Assembly (NCBI RefSeq): GCF_016599715.1
Contig: NZ_CP067019.1
Coordinates: 2,418,001-2,482,000, forward strand
DNA from: Acinetobacter sp. CS-2
GTDB lineage: Bacteria > Pseudomonadota > Gammaproteobacteria > Pseudomonadales > Moraxellaceae
Length of the DNA stretch: 64,000 nt
Direction: 5' to 3'
The notes beneath the pieces are model-generated. The model did not search any database and was not told where the DNA came from. It saw nothing but the letters and a program-made list of their open reading frames with translations. The position numbers and the translations under genes are program-made. Positions 62,705 to 64,000 of this stretch are shown here, one piece after another (positions within the stretch are counted from its first letter, which is position 1; each line of letters begins with the position of its first letter).

Positions 62705-64000
62705 TTATTTCCCCACTACCTGAATCACGATCAGGATCATCAGCAATACCACTACACCGAGTGACATACTTGATGCGTATTCACGCAATGAACCTGTTTG
62801 ACGTGAGCTGGTGAAGCTATGACCACCTTTAACAATGGCAGGAAGCACTAACCACAGGCCGTCAATCGGATCACGACCTAAAATTTTCGCGATAAGCAAA
62901 TATGGTTGTACAAATACGATGTTATACAACGCATCAAAACCAAGTGCATTACGGCAGATATTGGCAAGACCGGCACCCAATGAAGTACGGGCAAAACCTT
63001 TCACTGCATTATAAGCAAAGACAAATAATACAATACCTACTACAAGACCAGCCAATGCAATACCCACAGCGGTATATTCAGCACCATGTACACCTGCTTC
63101 AAGCGCTTCAGGAATAACGAAAGCTGGAATATTGGCTTTGGTTAATGCAGCTTCTACTGGTGCTTTCAAGAAGTAAGCCAAGCCAGTTGAAAGTACCGCC
63201 AAGATACCCAACGGAGCCCAATAAGTTGCACCTTTGATTTCGTGATAAGGCGTGTTTTCTTTACCAAAGAATACAACCCAGATTAAACGGAATGTATAGA
63301 TTGATGTTAAGAATGCACCCGCAACACCTGTCCAGTATAAACAATTATATATAGGAAGATTTGCAATGTGGCTTTGTGCCCAAACTGCACCAAGGATGGC
63401 ATCTTTCGAGAAGAAGCCGATGGTCAAGAATGGAATGGCTGCCAATGCACCACCACCAATTGCGAAGCAGGCAAACAGGAATTTGTTATGTTTGAACAAA
63501 CCACCCATTTTGAAAATGTTTTGTTCGTGATGGTAAGCCAGAATCACCGCACCAGAAGACAAGAACAATAATGCCTTAAAGAATGCGTGTGAAAGCATGT
63601 GGAACAGACCCGCTTGGTATGCTTCAGCACCTACAGCCATAAACATATAACCGAGCTGACTCATGGTTGAGTAAGCCAAGATACGTTTGATGTCAGTTTG
63701 AACCAAGGCAGCAAAACCAGCCACAATCAATGTTACCGCACCAGTGATCGAGATAAACATCATCACTTCTGGTGTCATTTCAAACACCGAGAACATACGG
63801 CAGCACAGGTAAACACCAGCAGTAACCATTGTTGCAGCATGGATCAACGCAGAAACAGGTGTAGGACCTGCCATTGCATCAGCCAACCATGTTTGTAATG
63901 GAATTTGCGCAGATTTACCGGCAGCACCCAGGAACAACATTAAAGATGTCCAGATCGCAAGTGAATGGTCACCCGCTAATACTTGAGGTGCATTGGCAAC
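62705..64000 (-). CDS. nuoL: NADH-quinone oxidoreductase subunit L, 5' part off the right edge
   Basis: The C-terminal 431 residues of NuoL; the frame continues past the right edge (codons for APQVLAGDHSLAIW are still open at 64000). FLGAAGKSAQIPLQTWLADAMAGPTPVSALIHAATMVTAGVYL is the signature of this subunit. The long amphipathic helix near the C-terminus, which runs along the membrane arm of complex I, lies in the last 130 residues. Upstream nuo genes are outside the window. Confidence 0.95.
   Translation of the reverse strand, partial: VANAPQVLAGDHSLAIWTSLMLFLGAAGKSAQIPLQTWLADAMAGPTPVSALIHAATMVTAGVYLCCRMFSVFEMTPEVMMFISITGAVTLIVAGFAALVQTDIKRILAYSTMSQLGYMFMAVGAEAYQAGLFHMLSHAFFKALLFLSSGAVILAYHHEQNIFKMGGLFKHNKFLFACFAIGGGALAAIPFLTIGFFSKDAILGAVWAQSHIANLPIYNCLYWTGVAGAFLTSIYTFRLIWVVFFGKENTPYHEIKGATYWAPLGILAVLSTGLAYFLKAPVEAALTKANIPAFVIPEALEAGVHGAEYTAVGIALAGLVVGIVLFVFAYNAVKGFARTSLGAGLANICRNALGFDALYNIVFVQPYLLIAKILGRDPIDGLWLVLPAIVKGGHSFTSSRQTGSLREYASSMSLGVVVLLMILIVIQVVGK

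Overview
The window reads as a piece of an Acinetobacter chromosome. The right part (about 37.7-64 kb) carries ssrA, glpK, an emrAB-type pair, hemB, thiO, a small membrane protein of a type common in Acinetobacter, fpr with a divergent LysR gene, upp and the nuoLMN end of the complex I operon. One insertion sequence is 1180 bp with the termini, frameshift and outward promoter of ISAba1. The exact species cannot be decided from this sequence.

Layout. Positions 1 to about 37.68 kb are an AT-rich genomic island that ends at the 3' end of ssrA (tmRNA, minus strand) with a P4-type tyrosine integrase beside it. The other end of the island lies left of the window. From the left: (i) a minus-strand operon of at least 13.6 kb running from a promoter/operator at about 13.65 kb off the left edge. 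It encodes a half-size specificity subunit, a short methylase with a changed catalytic motif, a small unknown protein, a full HsdM, a full HsdS split by ISAba1, two unknown proteins, and a 1425-residue P-loop ATPase with coiled coils. It looks like a multi-gene methylation-linked defence system that I cannot match to a named type. (ii) A cluster of nuclease genes at 13.9-20 kb: HNH, GIY-YIG, a SAM methyltransferase, a GmrSD-like DUF262/DUF1524 protein, and a second DUF262-like/HNH gene broken by a 97-bp nested palindrome, preceded by a C4-antisense-RNA-like region. (iii) A metallophosphoesterase, two related secreted proteins, an IS5-family element and small unknown genes at 20.4-26.2 kb. (iv) A block of large tyrosine-recombinase-type proteins (617, 543 and 764 residues plus a 170-residue protein) at 26.3-33.8 kb, with an IS3-family element between two of them. 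(v) An AlpA-like regulator, an unknown gene and the P4-type integrase, whose upstream repeat region is split by an IS903-type element.

The chromosomal part begins at ssrA. Its glpK is split by an IS1-family element. Efflux, tetrapyrrole, thiamine-related, redox, cold-shock, nucleotide-salvage and respiratory genes follow in ordinary order.

Five insertion sequences lie in about 32 kb. Four have exact target duplications (9, 3, 9 and 8 bp), and two of these split genes that read in frame once the element is removed. The strain has therefore recently lost HsdS and glycerol kinase, while the ancestral proteins can be rebuilt exactly from the sequence.
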